Origin: Paraburkholderia sp. BL9I2N2 | GTDB lineage: Bacteria > Pseudomonadota > Gammaproteobacteria > Burkholderiales > Burkholderiaceae | Reading direction: 5' to 3' | DNA length: 64,000 bases | NCBI RefSeq assembly: GCF_004339745.1 | Contig: NZ_SMGP01000001.1 | Location: 1,736,001-1,800,000 of the forward strand | In this document: piece by piece, positions 1 through 9,400 of the stretch | How the letters are laid out: each line of letters opens with the position of its first letter | Position numbering within the stretch: position 1 is the stretch's first letter | Notes under the pieces: model-generated | Told to the model about the DNA's origin: nothing | The model's database searches: none | Seen by the model: only the letters and a program-made list of their open reading frames with translations | Made by a program: the position numbers and the translations under genes

Positions 1-1
1 C

Positions 2-544
2 GTGAACAGCCCGCTCGCAAGTTCGACGGGCCGCCTGTTCGACGCGGTGGCGGCCACGCTCGGCGTGTGCCGTGAGCGTGTGCTTTACGAAGGCCAGGCC
101 GCGATCGAACTGGAGGCGCTGGTCGATCAGCACACGCTGCGCAACGATAGCGACGCGCATGCATACCCGTTCGAACTGACCAACACCGTGCCGGGTGGGT
201 TGCGCTGCATCGAACCCCGGCCGATGTGGGAAGCCCTGCTCGACGATCTGCTGCGCTGCACGCCCGTGCCGGTGATCGCGGCGCGTTTTCACAAGGGCGT
301 GGCGATTGCGATCGTGCGCATGGTGGAGTGTCTTGCCGACCTGCTGACCGGTCCGGCCGACGCGCGCAGCGTCGTGCTATCGGGCGGCGTGTTCCAGAAC
401 CGCATCCTGTTCGAACAGGTGGCAACGCGCCTTGGCGAGGCGGGGTTTCGCGTGCTGACGCATCGCCAGGTGCCGGCCAACGACGGCGGATTGTCGCTCG
501 GGCAGGCGGTCATCGCGGCGGCGCGGCAGCACGGCGAGCGTTGA
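2..544 (+). CDS. hypF: HypF carbamoyltransferase, C-terminal part (5' truncated by window)
   Basis: This is the last ~180 residues of HypF, which makes a thiocarbamate from carbamoyl phosphate and loads it on the C-terminal Cys of HypE, the first step towards the cyanide ligands of [NiFe]-hydrogenase. The visible part carries the conserved C-terminal carbamoyltransferase signature (VVLSGGVFQNRIL near residue 124, then PANDGGLSLGQA near 158). Full HypF is about 750 residues, so most of the gene lies left of the window; the GTG at base 2 is only the first in-frame codon, not a start. It is followed after 31 bases by hypC and heads the hyp gene string. Confidence 0.93.
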   Translation: MNSPLASSTGRLFDAVAATLGVCRERVLYEGQAAIELEALVDQHTLRNDSDAHAYPFELTNTVPGGLRCIEPRPMWEALLDDLLRCTPVPVIAARFHKGVAIAIVRMVECLADLLTGPADARSVVLSGGVFQNRILFEQVATRLGEAGFRVLTHRQVPANDGGLSLGQAVIAAARQHGER

Positions 545-575
545 TGGTTCGCACGGGGGCAGAGAGGAGAGCGAC

Positions 576-851
576 ATGTGTTTGGGCATCCCAGGGCAGA
601 TCGTCGAAGTGACGGATGCGGCGAACGATCTCGCGCTCGTCAATGTCGGCGGTGTGCGGCGCGTGATCAACATCGCGTTCGTGATCGATGAAGACCGGCC
701 GGCGAGCGCGTGCGTCGGCGAATGGGTGCTGGTGCATGTCGGCTTTGCGATGAGCCGGCTCGACGAGCAGGAAGCGGCGCGCACGCTTGCGCTGCTGCAC
801 GAACTGGGCGTCGCGCAGGGCGAGATGGATGAGTTGCGCGGCGCGCCGTGA
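576..851 (+). CDS. hypC: HypC/HupF family hydrogenase maturation chaperone
   Basis: 91 residues starting MCLGIPGQIVEV. The N-terminal Met-Cys is the family hallmark: Cys2 joins HypD in carrying the Fe(CN)2CO intermediate and then contacts the hydrogenase large-subunit precursor. Length is normal for HypC (75-95 residues). A strong Shine-Dalgarno run (agagaggagag) sits just before the ATG. It lies between hypF and an SIS-domain gene, in the same direction, consistent with one transcript. Cytoplasmic. Confidence 0.95.
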   Translation: MCLGIPGQIVEVTDAANDLALVNVGGVRRVINIAFVIDEDRPASACVGEWVLVHVGFAMSRLDEQEAARTLALLHELGVAQGEMDELRGAP

Positions 852-882
852 GCGCGCCGTCGCCAGCACACGGAGACCGGCC

Positions 883-1590
883 ATGCCCGAACATGAATCG
901 CTGCAAGCGTTGTATCCGTTCCTGCATGGCGCGCATCAGGATGCGGAGCGGCTCGACGCGGCCCTGCTCGAATCGGTGCGTCGCAAGGCGCAGGACAGTG
1001 TGGATGCGAAGACGCGTTTCTTCGAGGAAAGCGCGCCCGAGGTCGTGCGCGCGGCTCACGCCATTGCCGACGTGTATCGCCGTGGCGGCCGGCTCTTCGC
1101 GATGGGCAACGGCGGTTCGAGTTGCGACGCGGCGCATATCGCGGTCGAGTTTCTGCATCCGGTCACGACGGGACGTCCCGCGCTCACCGCCATCAATCTT
1201 GTCGCCGATATGGCCATGTTGACGGCGGTCGGCAACGACGTCGGCTTCAATCATATTTTCGTCCGGCAACTGGTCGCGCAGGCACGGCGCGGCGACGCGC
1301 TGATCGGCGTGTCGACGAGCGGCAATTCGGAGAACCTGCTGGCCGCGTTCGCGAAGGCGAAAGAGATGGAACTGCTGACCATCGGACTCTCCGGTCACGA
1401 CGGCGGACGCATGGCGACGAGCGCCGCGCTCGATCATTGCCTCGTGGTGAAAAGCGACAGCATTCATCGCGTGCAGGAGACGCATGTCGCGATTTATCAC
1501 ATTCTGTGGGACCTCGTGCATACGCTGCTCGCCGACGACCGCGGCGGTCTCGGCGCTTCGCCCACGGCGGCCGCCGGAGGCGCGCCATGA
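883..1590 (+). CDS. SIS-domain phosphosugar isomerase-like protein (GmhA type) inside hyp operon
   Basis: 235 residues from the ATG at 883, preceded by GGAGACC. A single sugar-isomerase (SIS) domain spans roughly residues 50-215 and has the GmhA-type motifs: GNGGSSCDAAHIAVEF (phosphate loop followed by the His and Glu seen in GmhA metal sites), GVSTSGNSENLLAAF (second phosphate loop) and VQETHVAIYH (Gln and His of the active site). GmhA converts sedoheptulose 7-phosphate to a heptose phosphate for lipopolysaccharide. Here the gene overlaps hypD by 4 bases (ATGA) and lies between hypC and hypD, with no other heptose genes in view. Its substrate is therefore unknown; a role linked to hydrogenase assembly is an inference from operon position only. 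Confidence 0.85.
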   Translation: MPEHESLQALYPFLHGAHQDAERLDAALLESVRRKAQDSVDAKTRFFEESAPEVVRAAHAIADVYRRGGRLFAMGNGGSSCDAAHIAVEFLHPVTTGRPALTAINLVADMAMLTAVGNDVGFNHIFVRQLVAQARRGDALIGVSTSGNSENLLAAFAKAKEMELLTIGLSGHDGGRMATSAALDHCLVVKSDSIHRVQETHVAIYHILWDLVHTLLADDRGGLGASPTAAAGGAP

Positions 1591-2816
1591 AATACGTCGA
1601 TGAGTTTCGCGACCCGGAGAAGGCGAAAACGCTCGCGAGGGAAATTCGCGCGCTGGTGTCATGCATCGAGCGCGCGAAGCAGAGGCCGCTGCAAATCATG
1701 GAAGTGTGCGGCGGCCACACTCACACGATTTTCCGCTACGGCATCCAGCAATTGCTGCCCGACGCCGTGGAGTTCGTGCACGGTCCCGGCTGCCCGGTGT
1801 GCGTGCTGCCGATGGGGCGCGTCGACGATTGCGTCGCGCTGGCGGAGCGTCCGGAAGTCATCTTCACGACGTTCGGCGACGCGATGCGCGTGCCCGGTTC
1901 GAAGAAAAGCCTGCTCAAGGCGAAGGCCGACGGCGCCGACGTGCGCATGGTTTATTCGCCGCTCGACGCATTGAAGATCGCGCAGCTCAATCCGCAACGC
2001 GAGGTCATTTTCTTCGGGTTGGGCTTCGAGACGACCATGCCGAGCACCGCGATGACCGTCTTGCAGGCGCACGCGCGAAAGGTCACGAATTTCTCGCTGT
2101 TCTGCAATCACATCACGATCATTCCGACCATCAAGGCGATTCTCGACTCACCCGATTTGCACCTCGACGGCTTTCTTGGTCCGGGACATGTCAGCATGGT
2201 AATCGGCACGCGGCCGTATGACTTCATCGCGCGGCACTATCGCAAGCCGATTACTGTGGCGGGCTTCGAGCCGCTCGACGTGCTGCAATCGATGTGGATG
2301 GTGCTCAAGCAGATTGCGGATGGCCGCTGCGAGGTCGAGAACCAGTATGGGCGGATCGTGCCGGAGGATGGCAACGCGCAGGCTTTGTCGGCGGTCACGC
2401 GCGTGTTCGAGACGCGCGAGTTTTTCGAGTGGCGTGGACTCGGCTCGATCGATCATTCCGGCGTGCGGATGCGCGAGGCGTTTGCGGGATTCGATGCCGA
2501 GCGCAAGTTCGCGGTGCCGAACGTGAAGATCGCCGATCCGAAAGCATGTCAATGCGGCGAGGTGCTCAAGGGCGTGATCAAGCCGCATCAATGCAAGGTG
2601 TTCGGCACAGCGTGTACGCCGGATTCGCCGCTCGGCTCGCTGATGGTGTCGAGCGAAGGGGCGTGCGCGGCGTATTACAACTATGGGCGGATCGATACGT
2701 CGCGTATCGATGAGCGGCGTGAAGCGCGGCAAGCGGCGGTTCAGGGCGGGGCGTGTCCTGGCGCGGCTAGCAGGGCCGATGTGGTTGGCGTGTCCACCGC
2801 GCGAGGTGGCCCATGA
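1587..2816 (+). CDS. hypD: HypD hydrogenase maturation iron-sulfur protein
   Basis: 409 residues. HypD forms the scaffold, with HypC, on which the Fe(CN)2CO unit of [NiFe]-hydrogenase is built. Family motifs are clear: MEVCGGHTHTIFRYGI near residue 37 (active Cys and His), HGPGCPVCV near 65 (CPxCV), FFGLGFETTMP near 150, and C-terminal cysteines in KACQCGEVLKG and KPHQCKVFG that bind the 4Fe-4S cluster. The ATG overlaps the stop of the SIS gene (ATGA) and its own stop overlaps the hypE start, so translation is likely coupled. The last ~35 residues after the RIDERREAR segment look like a poorly conserved tail. Cytoplasmic. Confidence 0.96.
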   Translation: MKYVDEFRDPEKAKTLAREIRALVSCIERAKQRPLQIMEVCGGHTHTIFRYGIQQLLPDAVEFVHGPGCPVCVLPMGRVDDCVALAERPEVIFTTFGDAMRVPGSKKSLLKAKADGADVRMVYSPLDALKIAQLNPQREVIFFGLGFETTMPSTAMTVLQAHARKVTNFSLFCNHITIIPTIKAILDSPDLHLDGFLGPGHVSMVIGTRPYDFIARHYRKPITVAGFEPLDVLQSMWMVLKQIADGRCEVENQYGRIVPEDGNAQALSAVTRVFETREFFEWRGLGSIDHSGVRMREAFAGFDAERKFAVPNVKIADPKACQCGEVLKGVIKPHQCKVFGTACTPDSPLGSLMVSSEGACAAYYNYGRIDTSRIDERREARQAAVQGGACPGAASRADVVGVSTARGGP

Positions 2817-3895
2817 ACGATCGCGCTTCTACTTCGATCAAAGCCAGCGCGCCGCACCGCGTGCGCGACGCGACCGTCAATCTGGCGCATGGCAGCGGTG
2901 GCCGTGCGATGCGCGATCTGATCGAGGACGTGTTCGTGTCGAGCTTCGACAATCCCACGCTCGCGGCGCTGGAAGATCAGGCCGTCTTCGCGCTGGCCGA
3001 TCTCGCCGCGCACGGCGACCGGCTCGCTTTTACAACCGATAGTTACGTGGTCGATCCGCTGTTCTTTCCGGGCGGCGACATCGGCACGCTGGCCGTGTCC
3101 GGGACGGTGAACGACCTGGCGGTGTGTGGCGCGACGCCTTTATACCTGTCGTGCGCCGTGGTGATCGAGGAGGGGTTCTCCGTCGATCTTCTGCGCCGCG
3201 TCGCGGCGAGCATGCAGCGCGTCGCGCTCGAAGCCGGCGTCGCGATCGTCACGGGCGACACGAAAGTGGTGGAGCGCGGTTGCGCCGACAAGCTGTTCAT
3301 CAACACCACGGGCATTGGCGTGGTGCGCCGCGATGTCTCGATTTCGGCGCGCAACGCGCGTCCGGGCGACGTGGTGATCGTCAACGGCTGTCTCGGCGAT
3401 CACGGCGCGGCGATTCTGGTGGCGCGTCAGCAGCTTGCACTCGAAGCCGACATAGAGAGCGATTGCTGTCCTCTCAACAGCCTGATCGCGGCAATGCTCG
3501 ACGCGTGTCCGCAGATCCACTGTCTGCGCGATGCGACGCGCGGTGGTGTTGCGACCGTGCTCAATGAATTCGCGCAAAGCTCGAACGTGACGATACGGCT
3601 CGATGAAGCCGCGCTGCCCTTGCGTGAACAGGTAAAGGGCGCGTGCGAGATTCTCGGCCTGGACCCGCTGTATCTGGCCAATGAAGGCAAGCTGGTGGCC
3701 GTCGTGCCCGCCGACGCCGCCGAACGCGTGCTGGCGGCCATGCGCGTGCACCCGGTGGGACACGAGGCGGCGGTGATCGGGACGGTTGAACGGAACGAGG
3801 CGCAGGCGAATGGGCTAGTCGTGATGCGGACCGTGTTCGGCGGGCAACGCATCGTCGATATGCTGGTGGGCGAGCAACTGCCTCGCATCTGTTGA
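2813..3895 (+). CDS. hypE: HypE carbamoyl dehydratase
   Basis: 360 residues, PurM/AIR-synthase fold. HypE receives the carbamoyl group from HypF on its terminal cysteine and dehydrates it with ATP to a thiocyanate. The N-terminal [18 protein letters not shown] motif, the [19 protein letters not shown] segment and the exact C-terminal PRIC ending with the acceptor cysteine are all present, so the protein looks active. The ATG overlaps the hypD stop by 4 bases. hypA follows after 21 bases. Confidence 0.96.
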   Translation: MNDRASTSIKASAPHRVRDATVNLAHGSGGRAMRDLIEDVFVSSFDNPTLAALEDQAVFALADLAAHGDRLAFTTDSYVVDPLFFPGGDIGTLAVSGTVNDLAVCGATPLYLSCAVVIEEGFSVDLLRRVAASMQRVALEAGVAIVTGDTKVVERGCADKLFINTTGIGVVRRDVSISARNARPGDVVIVNGCLGDHGAAILVARQQLALEADIESDCCPLNSLIAAMLDACPQIHCLRDATRGGVATVLNEFAQSSNVTIRLDEAALPLREQVKGACEILGLDPLYLANEGKLVAVVPADAAERVLAAMRVHPVGHEAAVIGTVERNEAQANGLVVMRTVFGGQRIVDMLVGEQLPRIC

Positions 3896-3916
3896 GCGGC
3901 CAATCGGGAGTGCGCC

Positions 3917-4246
3917 GTGCACGAGTTGAGTATTGCGAACAGCGTCGTCGAGATTTGCGCGGAACAGGCGCACGGCGCGCGCGTGCGGCGCGTGACGCTG
4001 GAGATCGGGCAACTGTCGGCGGTGATGCCGGAGGCGATCCGGTTTTGCTTCGACGTGTGCGCGAAGGATACGGCGGTGGAGGGCGCGACGCTCGAGATCG
4101 TCGTGATACCGGGCGAGGCGCGCTGTCTCACATGCGGCGCGACGCTCGCGGTCGACGTGCCGTTTGGGCAATGCGCGTGCGGCAGCGGGAATCTCGAACT
4201 GGTTTCCGGTCAGCAGTTGAAGATCCGGCAGATGGAGGTGGTGTGA
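3917..4246 (+). CDS. hypA: HypA nickel metallochaperone
   Basis: 109 residues from a GTG start ([13 protein letters not shown]). HypA delivers nickel to the hydrogenase large subunit together with HypB. His2 in the MHEL start is the nickel ligand, and a structural zinc site is formed by CLTC near residue 73 and CAC near 92. Length is normal (113-118 in most species). The stop shares one base with the hypB start (TGATG). The GTG is chosen because the Met-His-Glu N-terminus is invariant in the family. Confidence 0.95.
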   Translation: MHELSIANSVVEICAEQAHGARVRRVTLEIGQLSAVMPEAIRFCFDVCAKDTAVEGATLEIVVIPGEARCLTCGATLAVDVPFGQCACGSGNLELVSGQQLKIRQMEVV

Positions 4247-5166
4247 TGTGTACGACATGCGGATGCTCGAATACGCGGAGCGCGGCAGTGACCGATCTGG
4301 ATGAGGCGGTGGAGGCGGGGACTCAGTCTCAGGGGACAACCGCAGGTGCGGGCTCGGCCGGAACTGCCTATCGGCGAGTCAGCTCGAATCATCTTGTGGG
4401 TGTCAGTGCGCATTCGCATTCACACTCGCACAGCCATCACGATGATCATGTGCACGATCACGGAGATGTCCACCACCATCACGAACATCACCACGAACAC
4501 GAACACAGCACTTCGATCAACCTCGAACGCGACATCCTGGCCAAAAATCAGCTACTGGCCGAACGCAATCGCGGCTGGCTCGCCGGCCGTTCGATACTGG
4601 CGCTGAACCTGATGAGCTCGCCGGGCGCCGGCAAGACGACATTGCTCGAAAGAACGATCCGCGATCTGGGTAACGCGTTCCCGCTCACGGTGATCGAAGG
4701 CGATCAGGCCACGCTCAACGACGCCGAGCGGATTCGCGCAACCGGCGCGCGCGTGGTGCAGATCAACACCGGCACCGGGTGCCATCTCGACGCGGAGATG
4801 GCGTCGAGAGCCTTGACGCAACTCGACCCGCCGCTGCATTCGGTGGTGATGATCGAAAACGTCGGCAACCTGGTGTGTCCCGCGCTATTCGATCTCGGTG
4901 AAGCCGCCAAGGTATTGATTCTTTCGGTGACCGAAGGCGAAGACAAGCCGATCAAGTATCCGCATATGTTCCGGGCGTGTTCCTTGTTGTTGCTGAACAA
5001 GATCGACTTGTTGCCGCATTTGCGCTTCGATGTGGAGCGGTGCATCGAGTATGCGAAGCGTGTCAATCCACAAATGAACATTCTTCAGGTGTCGGCGCAG
5101 AGCGGGGAGGGCATGGAAGCGTGGTATGGGTGGCTGCGCAGCCGCGCTGCTACTGCGTCACCGTGA
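4246..5166 (+). CDS. hypB: HypB GTPase with histidine-rich nickel-binding region
   Basis: 306 residues. HypB is the GTPase that drives nickel insertion into [NiFe]-hydrogenase. The N-terminus MCTTCGCS carries the high-affinity CxxCGC nickel site. Residues ~57-88 form a dense His/Asp/Glu tract (about 17 histidines) that would store or buffer nickel. The G domain follows: P-loop [13 protein letters not shown] near 126, the CHLD metal motif near 184, and the NKID base-recognition motif near 250. Its last 17 coding bases overlap the 3' end of the convergent tssL gene. No hydrogenase structural gene is in the window. Confidence 0.95.
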   Translation: MCTTCGCSNTRSAAVTDLDEAVEAGTQSQGTTAGAGSAGTAYRRVSSNHLVGVSAHSHSHSHSHHDDHVHDHGDVHHHHEHHHEHEHSTSINLERDILAKNQLLAERNRGWLAGRSILALNLMSSPGAGKTTLLERTIRDLGNAFPLTVIEGDQATLNDAERIRATGARVVQINTGTGCHLDAEMASRALTQLDPPLHSVVMIENVGNLVCPALFDLGEAAKVLILSVTEGEDKPIKYPHMFRACSLLLLNKIDLLPHLRFDVERCIEYAKRVNPQMNILQVSAQSGEGMEAWYGWLRSRAATASP

Positions 5167-6406
5167 TCTCGACGCGCCGGTTTTTCATCCGGCCGTGAGG
5201 CGTGTCGTTGGCTGCAATCGGTTCCTCATCGCCTTTTCCTGTTGCAATGACACGATCAGACGGCAGACCCGCTGCGAGCAATATCTGCATGACCTGTTTC
5301 GCGCGCTCCTCGGACAGCGTCTGGTTGGACGCCAGCGAAGACCTGGCGACCGGCAAACTGTCCGCATACCCTGTGACCCGCACCGTTACCGGCATCCGGG
5401 CAACTTCTCTTCCCACGATGGCGATCAGCGGCGCAACCCAGGCGTTCATACTTGTCTCGCCCGGCAGAAACATGTCGTCAAAGCGAAGCTTAATGGTTCC
5501 CTGCCGGGCATTTTCCATCAGGCTGACCGTGCCGGCCGCAATCTCGTTCTTCAGAAGATCAGCCAGATTTCCCGCCAGTACATCAACCGGCTTTGCGAGT
5601 CGAGCCGGTCGCGGCTCATCAACTCTGGTGTGGAAACCGGCGTAGGTGACGAAACCGAGCAGCGCGGCAAGCACGAGGGCGAGCGCAACCCGCAGATACG
5701 CCTTGCGTCTTGGCGCTGCTGCCACGAGCCTGACCTCCGGATCGACGTGGTCGCGCGGCGACGGAGTGAGGGCGGAGGCAGCGACTGCGGTATGAGCAAG
5801 ACGCGCGGGTGCTGATCGGTTCGTTGTCGCGGCGGCGTTGTGAAGCTGCTTGCGAACCGCTTCGAGTTCGGCTTGCCCATTCGACGCGAACCGGTACCGT
5901 CCCTTGAAGCCGAGGTCCAGCACCTTCTGGACCACCTCGATCAGATCACGATGTTCGAGCGGATCAAGCATGGCCTGCTCGATAATCGCATAGACCCGGT
6001 CGCCGCCCTGGCGATCTCCGCCGAACGCAACGGCGAGGCTATGCGTCGTCCACTCCACACCAGTCGACACGCCTTTGCCCCAGGCAGTTTGCATGGCGGC
6101 TTCGTCCAACGCCGAACACAGGCAATAACGCGTGTTCTGAACGTGATCGGGGCGAAGACGGAGTTCGGCGCAGGCTTTGTCGAATACCCTGACTTCATGC
6201 GAGAGCCACCTGTAACGCATTTCGACGGCCCGGCCGTCGAGTACCACGGGCGTATCGGCCAGTGCGTCGAGCAAAGGGCGCGCGGCTTCGAGAAGCGGAT
6301 TTGCCGCGGCCTCAGCCGCCTCGACACGCGTGCGAATCGGCGGCGATGCGGGCATGCGTGGTTGCGTGAGCAAAATGGCTGGACCGGATGTCGATGTCAT
6401 GTGCAT
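5150..6406 (-). CDS. tssL: TssL/DotU-family T6SS anchor with C-terminal OmpA domain (distal copy)
   Basis: 418 residues. The N-terminal DotU/IcmH domain (residues ~30-195; [31 protein letters not shown]) is followed by one membrane segment at ~236-257 and a periplasmic OmpA-like peptidoglycan-binding domain (~290-418, ending [10 protein letters not shown]). TssL anchors the T6SS baseplate in the inner membrane with TssM and TssJ. It is the last gene of the minus arm, 22 bases after tssM, and a second, longer TssL of the same layout lies on the other side of tssM. The stop overlaps hypB on the opposite strand by 17 bases. Confidence 0.9.
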   Translation of the reverse strand: MHMTSTSGPAILLTQPRMPASPPIRTRVEAAEAAANPLLEAARPLLDALADTPVVLDGRAVEMRYRWLSHEVRVFDKACAELRLRPDHVQNTRYCLCSALDEAAMQTAWGKGVSTGVEWTTHSLAVAFGGDRQGGDRVYAIIEQAMLDPLEHRDLIEVVQKVLDLGFKGRYRFASNGQAELEAVRKQLHNAAATTNRSAPARLAHTAVAASALTPSPRDHVDPEVRLVAAAPRRKAYLRVALALVLAALLGFVTYAGFHTRVDEPRPARLAKPVDVLAGNLADLLKNEIAAGTVSLMENARQGTIKLRFDDMFLPGETSMNAWVAPLIAIVGREVARMPVTVRVTGYADSLPVARSSLASNQTLSEERAKQVMQILLAAGLPSDRVIATGKGDEEPIAANDTPHGRMKNRRVEITVTQ

Positions 6407-6428
6407 TCCCCGGATGTCGTGTGCGAGT

Positions 6429-9400
6429 TCAATGAGGCGTGCCCGGCGCCGCAGCCGGAGCGCCCGGCGGCAATCCCGCCGGCGGCCCGCTGTCGGTGAG
6501 GGTGAACACCGGCATTGAGCTCGGGCATCGGAATGTTTTCAGCACATCGCTCGTCAGGGGATTGGGGACGCTGCTTACACCGGCGATATCGAGTACGGCT
6601 TTACGGCCGTCGAAATCGAATGCGACACGTATGCGTCCGGGTGTCGTGGTCTCGACGACCTGCCCTTTCTGGACCAGCCGCATCAGCGCCCACGGACCGT
6701 CCGCTGTGATCGTCGAACTCTCCGGCCGGATGCGCGGCTCGGCCATCATCTCCGCGTGCACTCCGCCGCGTGGTCCCGGCCAGGTCACCGGGAACGACGC
6801 AACCGGCCCATGCTGATAGAGCGTCGTCTGGCCGTCGATGTCGACCATCAGACCGGTGATCGTCGGATCGAGTTCAGGAATCCGGATATCCGCCTTCCAG
6901 GACAACTGCTTCTGATCCGGATCGGCAAAGAAGATGTCGCGAATGGCCTTGGCATGCTGGAAGGGTTCGAGGTCTGGACCTTGGACGGGTTCGGTGGCGC
7001 CGGCCAACGTCTTGTAGCGCCAGGGTTTTGCCGAGGTGTCGACGAATGCCGAGAGCGTCTTCGTGAAGAAATCGTCAATGACGCCACCTTGTGCGAAGAC
7101 GCGCGTGAAGTCATCGATACGGACATCGCGCTTGCTGCCGGCTGCGAACGGATAGTTGCCCTCGATCGTCAGCCGGCAGGTGTCGCCGACCACCGCCTGC
7201 ATCTGTCGCGACAACAATTGGCCAATGCCCTGATTCACCTCGCGCGAGCCGTCCCCCGCCAGCGCCAGCAATACGGCGCGAAACGGAGCCGGCATCGTGT
7301 TGGCGGTCATCTTGAGTTTGGACGCCGTGTCGCTTGCCGGTGGCATGCTGTTGTTGGCGATGGCGTTGTCGGCGACAGTCAGCGATGTGTAATAGTCGTT
7401 CAACAAGCTCGCGACACCGTCGAGACCGGTCTTGCCGGCCTGCGCAGTGGCTGCTTGCGGTGCGGCCTGTCCGTCCGCGTTGCCCGTGACGACCTCGCGC
7501 AGCGCGGCGAAGTGGCTATCGACCAGCTCGCGTTCGATGATTTCCGAAGCCCGTATTCCGAGCGTCTTGTCCGCCTTCTGACTTAGCTGGTCAGCCGCCT
7601 TTTGCAGCAGAGAGCCGTCCGCTGCCGCGACGGGTTGCGTCAGCGTGGTCTCGCGCACCGCTGCGCGCGCCAGCCGGGCAAGCGGTGAATCAGGCGCCGC
7701 AAAGCTGCGCAGCACCTGCAGATTGAACTGCAGACTGGTACCGTTCACTGTACGGATGTCACCGAGAAACGCGTCCCACAGTTGTGCGTATTCCGTCAGA
7801 TACTGCCGGCGGATGGCGTCCGTCAGCGGGTCGTCAGCGCCGCTCACGGTGCCTACGAATTCAGATGTTTTTTTTTGAGCCTCGCCGAGATAGGAGCGAC
7901 CCATCACCCACGCATCGTCGTCGCGTGCGGCCTCCACGAACTCAGGCAGCCGCTTGTCGAATAGATGCCGGTATCCGTCGAAGGTGAACAGTCCAGGCAC
8001 GCCACGCGACAGCGGCGCGCCGCTCGCCCGCGTGAAGACGAGTCCGGCTTGCGGCCCGACCGAGCGGATCAACGTGAATTCGTCGGGCGCTTCCTTTTGC
8101 ATCGTCGTCTTGGCCCGTTCGTACAGACGCCCGGTTGCATTACTGCCGTCGAGAAACGAGCGGGCCTGCTGGACCAGTGAATCGTTGCGGATCAACGGCG
8201 ACTGGACCACGCGGCTTCCTGAAAAGAGCTGCTGTACGTGGTCGACCATCGAGGCCCGGCCGCCGAAGGCCGTTGCGCTATCCGTGTTCGCCCAGTCGTT
8301 GAGCACCCAGGCCTTCACGTCGTCGGCGTTGAATTTCGCCTTGTCGTAGAGCATCAGGTAGACGCGCAGCGCGTCGTAGGCCGCCTTCGAATCCTTGTTG
8401 GCCACCGCCTGCGAGATGATGTCCTCCACACGCTTGACGATCTGCGGCAGCAGCAGGTTGTCCTCGAGCACGTCGTAGGTGCGACGGCTCTCAGTGACGA
8501 CGTCAGTCGCGGTGTAAAGGCCGAAACGAAAGGCGCTATCCGGGTCCGACAGGTCGAGCCTCGGGAAGGTCGGCAGGTAGCGTGCCTCGGTGAGCGTATC
8601 AGGGATCGCCTCGGGTTTCGGCTCCTTGTACAGTTGCGCGACCTTCGCGGCCAGCGCCTGGGTCTTGCGGCTGATGATGGAGAGATAGTCGCTGTTGTTG
8701 CCGAAGCTCAGGCGCAGGCCGATGGCCAGCCATGCGAAAAGCAGCACAGCGAGGGCATGGCCGATGAGCCGCAGGAGACGGAAACGGAATTCCCAGCGCA
8801 GATTGGGTCGCACCAGCTGCGCCTCGGCGAACACGACTTTCGTGAGCAGATCGTGCAGGAAGTAGCTCTGGTTGCCGGCCGGTCTCGACGCGCGTGTGCC
8901 CAGTACCCGATCGAGCGACGCCGACAGCCGCTGCGCGATAGTCCGCCGCTCGGCCACAAGTGTGCCGCCTGCCTGGATCGCGCTGGTGAAATAGACGCCG
9001 CGCAGAGTGGCGTGAAGTTGGGTATCGTCGTAACGCGAGTCGAGGAAGACGCGTTCGACCAGCTCGCCGAGCGGTCGGGACAGTGCGGCGAACTCTTCAG
9101 ATAGCGCGACAAGCTGCCGGCGTCGGGTGGCATCGAACTCGTCCTGCAAGCGCGTGTTGACGCCGTCGGCCAGACGATTTGCCAGCAAGCCGAGTTCCTC
9201 GTTGCAGCGAGTCCGAACTCCTTCCGCCGCAATGGTCTCCTTGCCGTAGGGAAGCGTAAAACCCCAGGACTGGGCGCGTCCCTCCGCTGGCAAGGAAGCA
9301 AAGTATTCGTTGAAGCCGGTCAGCCGGTCCATTTTGGTCACGACCAGATAGACCGGAAAACGGATGCCGAGCGCTTCGCGCAGCTCCGCGAGACGTCCGC

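Noticed and set aside
883..1590. Calling the SIS gene gmhA
   Set aside because: Active-site residues fit, but the hyp context and lack of heptose genes make the substrate doubtful, so no symbol is given.
667..1662. 331-codon minus-strand frame across hypC and the SIS gene
   Set aside because: Antisense shadow of well-supported hyp genes; Arg/His-rich low-information sequence.
8238..9104. 288-codon plus-strand frame inside tssM
   Set aside because: Shadow of tssM; no motif and no ribosome site.
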